This document shows, piece after piece, positions 61,301 to 64,000 of a stretch of 64,000 nucleotides of DNA. Numbering within the stretch: position 1 is the first letter of the stretch; the number at the start of each line of letters is the position of its first letter. The stretch covers positions 62,001 to 126,000 of the forward strand of contig NZ_JACJOD010000031.1 in the NCBI RefSeq assembly GCF_014695385.1. The letters are read 5' to 3'. The position numbers and the translations under genes were made by a program. Source of the stretch: Trichocoleus sp. FACHB-46. Its GTDB lineage: Bacteria > Cyanobacteriota > Cyanobacteriia > FACHB-46. The notes beneath the pieces were generated by a model, which was not told the DNA's origin, searched no databases, and saw nothing but the letters and a program-made list of their open reading frames with translations.

Positions 61301-64000
61301 CGCCTGCAAAGCCTTGAACGGTAACAACATCACCAACTCTAATGCGGGCCGTCAATACGGCAGTGTCACTAACGTCTGAGAGATTTGAGACAGTGTAAGT
61401 GCGTACATTTCCGGCAGAAGAGCCTGTAGTGACCGCAAATGAGCGTCCTTCAATGGCTTTAACCTGTCTCGCATCCAAGAAGGCCGCTTCTTTAATAGCT
61501 CCATGTGGGATTCTTGCTTCACTGGGAGTCAGGCTATTGCTAGCAATGTCTAAGCCGCAAAGACTAGAGTCAATTGCGGACTGGTCAGCTAAGCTCAGCG
61601 GTTTCCCACCAGGTGCATCTAAATTCTTTAAAGCATTACGGAGTGGCTCATTTACAAAACGTCCATTGGGGAACACCAAATTAGCTTGGTAATTGAGCTT
61701 CTGTCGCCAGTTACCTGCTACTGCCACATTGCTGTCTTCTGGTAAAAATAGACCCGCTGCATTAGCACCTGAACCAACAGCAATATTAGCAGATGTAGTA
61801 ATAGGAATATAGCTAACACCGTTGTTCGACCTAGCTCCGGTTAGAGTAGTGAGCGGTGCCCCTGGAGCGTCACCATTATAAAGTCTGTCAATCACTCCAT
61901 CAGCCACCACGGTGGTGTCAATACCACCACTGACGTCTGGCAAACCTAAATCTGTTCGATTTCTTGCTGTTATAGCGTTAGTTGGGTCGTAATAGCTACT
62001 AACACAAGCAACAGGAGTTTGGTAATTTGTAGGTGCATCAGGGTTATACGGGCTAATGTCATAGTGATACACCGCAGTAGCTCGCATCTTGAGGTGCCCT
62101 GACAGGATGCTCTCATCAATAGGCGTGATTGGATCATCAGCACGGGACATGGGCATGCTGTCTGGCCAAACAACCCGATAGCTCTCCTGGGTCAGTGGTG
62201 TGTTTGGGTCATTATAAGTTGCGATGGGAGGAGCAGGTGCTGCCGGATCATCTGTAAGGTTGCTGTCGGGTGGAGCAGGTAAGAAGGTGGTAGCAGGGGT
62301 TGGGGCATAAATACCTGCACCAGTGACAACCCGTAAACCACCTACCGCTTGCAGCTTATCTTCTGGCCTTTGAGCCGCCGATTGTTCCCAGAAGCCGTTA
62401 CGACCTGTATCACCTAAGTCACTCAGTTCATCCACCCGTGTACTGCGGGTGCGATCGATAGTGTTCCGAGCAGTCCACTTTTCTGGAGTGCCGCCAGCTT
62501 TACGGACAAGTTGCTCAACACCCTCACCAACGAATTTCAAACCGTTGAACCAAGTAGCAGGCAACCCATTCCCAATAAGCATGCGATCGCCAAGTCGAGC
62601 CTCCTCGAGATCTGTTCTGCTCGCTTCTGGGTCAGTCGCTTCCGGCTTCGCAGTCGCAAGAGTTAAATTATTAAAACTTGCTCCTGTGGTTAGGTTGGCA
62701 GGTAAAGCCCACTCATCAGGTGGACGTAACGGATTATCCCGTCCTGTAAAAACACTAGCAGTAGTATAAGTAGTACCAACAGCTAAAGTTGCCTCTTGCC
62801 CAAACGGTACTTCACTGTACGGGATCCGGCGTGTACGGTTTCTAAAATACCGCTCTAACGACCTACGCCGAGCCTCTACACCTAGACCTGGGTCTTCTCT
62901 TAGACGTCTCGCAGTGTCGGCTATTACTTCTTGGGGGTCAGTGGTTGCTGCTCGTAGCTGAGCTGCACGTACTAGAAAGTCAATCCGCAGCGTATAAGCT
63001 CTGCTATTGTAAGCAACTTCTCTAGGGTTATTCGTGGTTGATTGGTCAGTATTCTGAAATACATCCTCCCGAGGCCGCACTCCAGGTTTGTTAAATAAGT
63101 GAATGCCTACATTGTCACCAGTTACGGTGTTACCTGTTAACGGACCCTTACCAACGTTACCGCCAACTTCAATCCTGCTGTTATCTTCTGTGTAATAGCA
63201 GGAGTTCTGGCTACTCACCTGAAAAAGAGTAACGTTAGCTCCAGTTGTAAAGAGGTTGCTATTGGTAAAAACACGTCCGTTTAGTTTGAATTCAGGACCA
63301 GGGGTAATATCTAGATCATCTTCATAAAGAACAGCGTTATTATTTAGCGGAACTCGACTCCGATCTTGCTGAACTTCTAGAACCGAAATCCCTTTGTTCT
63401 TGTTGTTAGCTTCATAGCGGTTATTTGTCAGAACTGGGTCGCCACTAGCAATCGGGACCGTAGCAGCATATACAGAAAAGCTCTTAACAATTTTGCCATT
63501 GCTAGCATACCAACCGGAGTTGCCAACCAAGGAAGCACTGGTACCGGCCGCAGTCGCACATTGTCCACCAATGTTATTGACTGACATGGGCGGAGTCCGA
63601 GCTTCTAAGGGAGAGCGACCTCTGGTAAAGGTGCCATCTGGTCTTCTAGGTGGTAGTCGCCAAGCAATGGAATAAAAAGTATAAGCATCGTAGCGGCCAT
63701 TGCTATCTGTATCAACTGGAAACTTCCAACCTTGTCGGCTGGTTTCATCATTTTCTAAGGTGTAACCACCTGCCGTCCGATTAGCGTTTTCTCCAATTGT
63801 GTTGTTGTTATTAGCATCAGCAACCAACTTAAGACGCACTTCATCAGGAAAGGTGTATTTCGAATCGTCCATCACGTCGCGCAATCGACGGTCCGCTGGA
63901 GTTGCCCTTGGTAAGTTGGGGTCTTCAAATAGAGCATCCAATTTTGCTCTAGCACGGTCAAGCGCAGGAGCAGCAGCATTTAATGCAGCTTGGTTAACTC
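58305..64000 (-). CDS. hpsA: HpsA-like giant exoprotein, N-terminus beyond window
   Basis: The frame is open to the window edge; 1,878 residues follow a TTG at 63941, and 19 more codons continue upstream, so the true start is outside. It resembles HpsA of filamentous cyanobacteria, a large exported protein required for hormogonium polysaccharide and gliding. Repeated Asn/Thr/Asp-rich beta-like segments fill it. About residues 1456-1616 (59095-59575) are a DUF3494 ice-binding-type domain (SDSIFVFQGG, NNVFWISNGSVTF, GNFLGKTDV, GGRLLGF). About 831-924 is a separate beta-rich insertion. Paired cysteines are spread through the chain. It leads the hpsABC-pseudopilin operon. No signal is visible because the N-terminus is missing. 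Confidence 0.85.
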   Translation of the reverse strand, partial: VNQAALNAAAPALDRARAKLDALFEDPNLPRATPADRRLRDVMDDSKYTFPDEVRLKLVADANNNNTIGENANRTAGGYTLENDETSRQGWKFPVDTDSNGRYDAYTFYSIAWRLPPRRPDGTFTRGRSPLEARTPPMSVNNIGGQCATAAGTSASLVGNSGWYASNGKIVKSFSVYAATVPIASGDPVLTNNRYEANNKNKGISVLEVQQDRSRVPLNNNAVLYEDDLDITPGPEFKLNGRVFTNSNLFTTGANVTLFQVSSQNSCYYTEDNSRIEVGGNVGKGPLTGNTVTGDNVGIHLFNKPGVRPREDVFQNTDQSTTNNPREVAYNSRAYTLRIDFLVRAAQLRAATTDPQEVIADTARRLREDPGLGVEARRRSLERYFRNRTRRIPYSEVPFGQEATLAVGTTYTTASVFTGRDNPLRPPDEWALPANLTTGASFNNLTLATAKPEATDPEASRTDLEEARLGDRMLIGNGLPATWFNGLKFVGEGVEQLVRKAGGTPEKWTARNTIDRTRSTRVDELSDLGDTGRNGFWEQSAAQRPEDKLQAVGGLRVVTGAGIYAPTPATTFLPAPPDSNLTDDPAAPAPPIATYNDPNTPLTQESYRVVWPDSMPMSRADDPITPIDESILSGHLKMRATAVYHYDISPYNPDAPTNYQTPVACVSSYYDPTNAITARNRTDLGLPDVSGGIDTTVVADGVIDRLYNGDAPGAPLTTLTGARSNNGVSYIPITTSANIAVGSGANAAGLFLPEDSNVAVAGNWRQKLNYQANLVFPNGRFVNEPLRNALKNLDAPGGKPLSLADQSAIDSSLCGLDIASNSLTPSEARIPHGAIKEAAFLDARQVKAIEGRSFAVTTGSSAGNVRTYTVSNLSDVSDTAVLTARIRVGDVVTVQGFAGGANETLLNVVKGTVTAVTPNVGNPGGTIQVTALAPATVSATTSSKAGITELLTTRSDLAIEDRQPLEVRTTVIDLNRIRRQPIAGGLFSAALGMQGEYVLPNSGIIYATRDDATPDLSEPLPTTAGLTDEQRQATQQLLSPVDYRLDPARRPSGIMLVNGSRLNRTDDNTYRAEEKGLILATNLPVYVQADTLRGTTAALKGFNLHDREEFTQQLATRANWTADYFYNTRATLDREFACRPGTPGLNCGTGDFWRPASVISDAVSLLSDSFALGYRADGDYDLRNNNQDNWATVKKRRQNGFFDNNFVTSRAFTDADYRGNPDTPPTTYRPSSYFNNFVTPIQRRVNTHEYLMEMCVKVPVSSCGPTDWWVRPPKTNTPADLGLKATPAAATGAPLSIGTNVLDTVHAAGTTSQPAIPEFRQYARRIAFARNIYGALEFTPMISGPKSEATAIPIGISTAGAIARFPYTTYASAPPRTQENTLWFAGVKNVNTAANVGYGQPGYAPNRTYATNQPLYYLPPDKGGEKLILPDTPEIPTVPSLNGPGTTDPSDFTVCVKNSGESNKYQVTGLSGTCATPDLTKIEAARDALAGLTPSLGTLTGNTQTLTASRDVNVYTLPNGNPTINGGQTITLEGNSDSIFVFQGGAAVNFGRDGDPGVTLILNGVSPNNVFWISNGSVTFADAVGTPHTLAGNFLGKTDVKVGANTKIFGGRLLGFVNNSQSIPASASITAVTADGQPLVTPVLQTQVTTGGPTDTNDLSSITNNNVVSNNTRWQQRATTNNFNLVIAAGDSPARVANIADTTNSWIEGGGGLHNFPRFLENWTRVKARIAGSFIQIKRSAYATAPFQPVVVSTAAGFVESSDPQTATGVSLFGADYRQAYRTDNGEIGSTSWGKHPYYEPPTREWGFDVALLTQLPDLFAQRFTAPTGTRDEFFRQVDRSDAWVQTLLCAAQPQDLSNAQARQSGVAPTGTQFVPALQTNNPYRPACTATNADYNR

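Noticed and set aside
1-64000. Prophage, CRISPR array, toxin-antitoxin pair, integrase or transposase
   Set aside because: No regularly spaced repeats with spacers, no integrase, transposase or phage structural protein was found; gene content is ordinary chromosome.

Overview
This window comes from a cyanobacterium, most likely a filamentous, gliding one. The HIP1 octamer GCGATCGC is scattered through nearly every gene. Many products are cyanobacterial types: the short Hfq, Ftn2/ARC6, DUF1350, DUF1825 and a ComFB-like protein. The right end carries an hps-type locus, known from motile filaments (hormogonia). I found no rRNA or tRNA gene, CRISPR array, insertion sequence or prophage. The window looks like ordinary chromosome, cutting dapF at the left edge and hpsA at the right.

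Layout. 0-8 kb: dapF 5' part, hfq, a CPA2 antiporter, an M23 peptidase, a ComFB-like protein, an L,D-transpeptidase and a PAS-GGDEF-EAL protein. 7.5-16 kb: a DUF1350 hydrolase with a phosphoesterase, a kinase with an ethylene-receptor-like membrane sensor, signal peptidase I, a helix-hairpin-helix protein, a TM2 protein, a J-domain/TPR protein and DUF1825. 16-22 kb: envelope genes on the minus strand (FHA-fused class A PBP, lspA, bioY, PBP2). 22-26 kb: a complete potADBC polyamine operon. 26-31.5 kb: secDF and pdhAB. 31.9-38.7 kb: ftn2, an OmpR/PhoR-type two-component pair (possibly SphR/SphS), a pseudouridine synthase and a RodZ-like protein. 38.7-43.8 kb: two malQ copies bracketing a GNAT enzyme and an orphan substrate-binding lipoprotein. 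43.8-48 kb: Nudix, RidA, a CbbY-like phosphatase, an aldo/keto reductase and rpiA. 48-52 kb: a GAF histidine kinase, then long gene-poor DNA holding a 48-residue lipoprotein and several strong inverted repeats. 52.5-64 kb: glgB, then a minus-strand operon of a very large HpsA-like protein and four pseudopilins.

How the genes fit together. Carbon metabolism is well represented (pdhAB, two malQ, glgB, rpiA, CbbY-like), as are wall synthesis and division (PBP1, PBP2, L,D-transpeptidase, M23, RodZ, Ftn2, LepB, LspA). A motility and second-messenger theme recurs: cyanobacterial Hfq is known to act with the type IV pilus motor, ComFB-family proteins have been reported as cyclic-dinucleotide receptors, a likely bifunctional c-di-GMP enzyme lies nearby, and the hps/pseudopilin operon is at the right end. 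That link is inference.

Most notable observations: (1) the HpsA-like protein contains an embedded DUF3494 (ice-binding-type beta-solenoid) domain and a second beta-rich insertion; (2) an 85-88 bp two-hairpin repeat occurs twice in opposite orientation around ridA, each copy just after a neighbour's stop codon, next to an 11-unit heptad repeat; (3) the ethylene-receptor-like kinase keeps the copper-ligand Cys and His but has Asn where ETR1 has Asp25; (4) the PhoR-type kinase has a long insertion in its ATP lid; (5) the aldo/keto reductase has lost the cysteines of its family's C-terminal Fe-S region.
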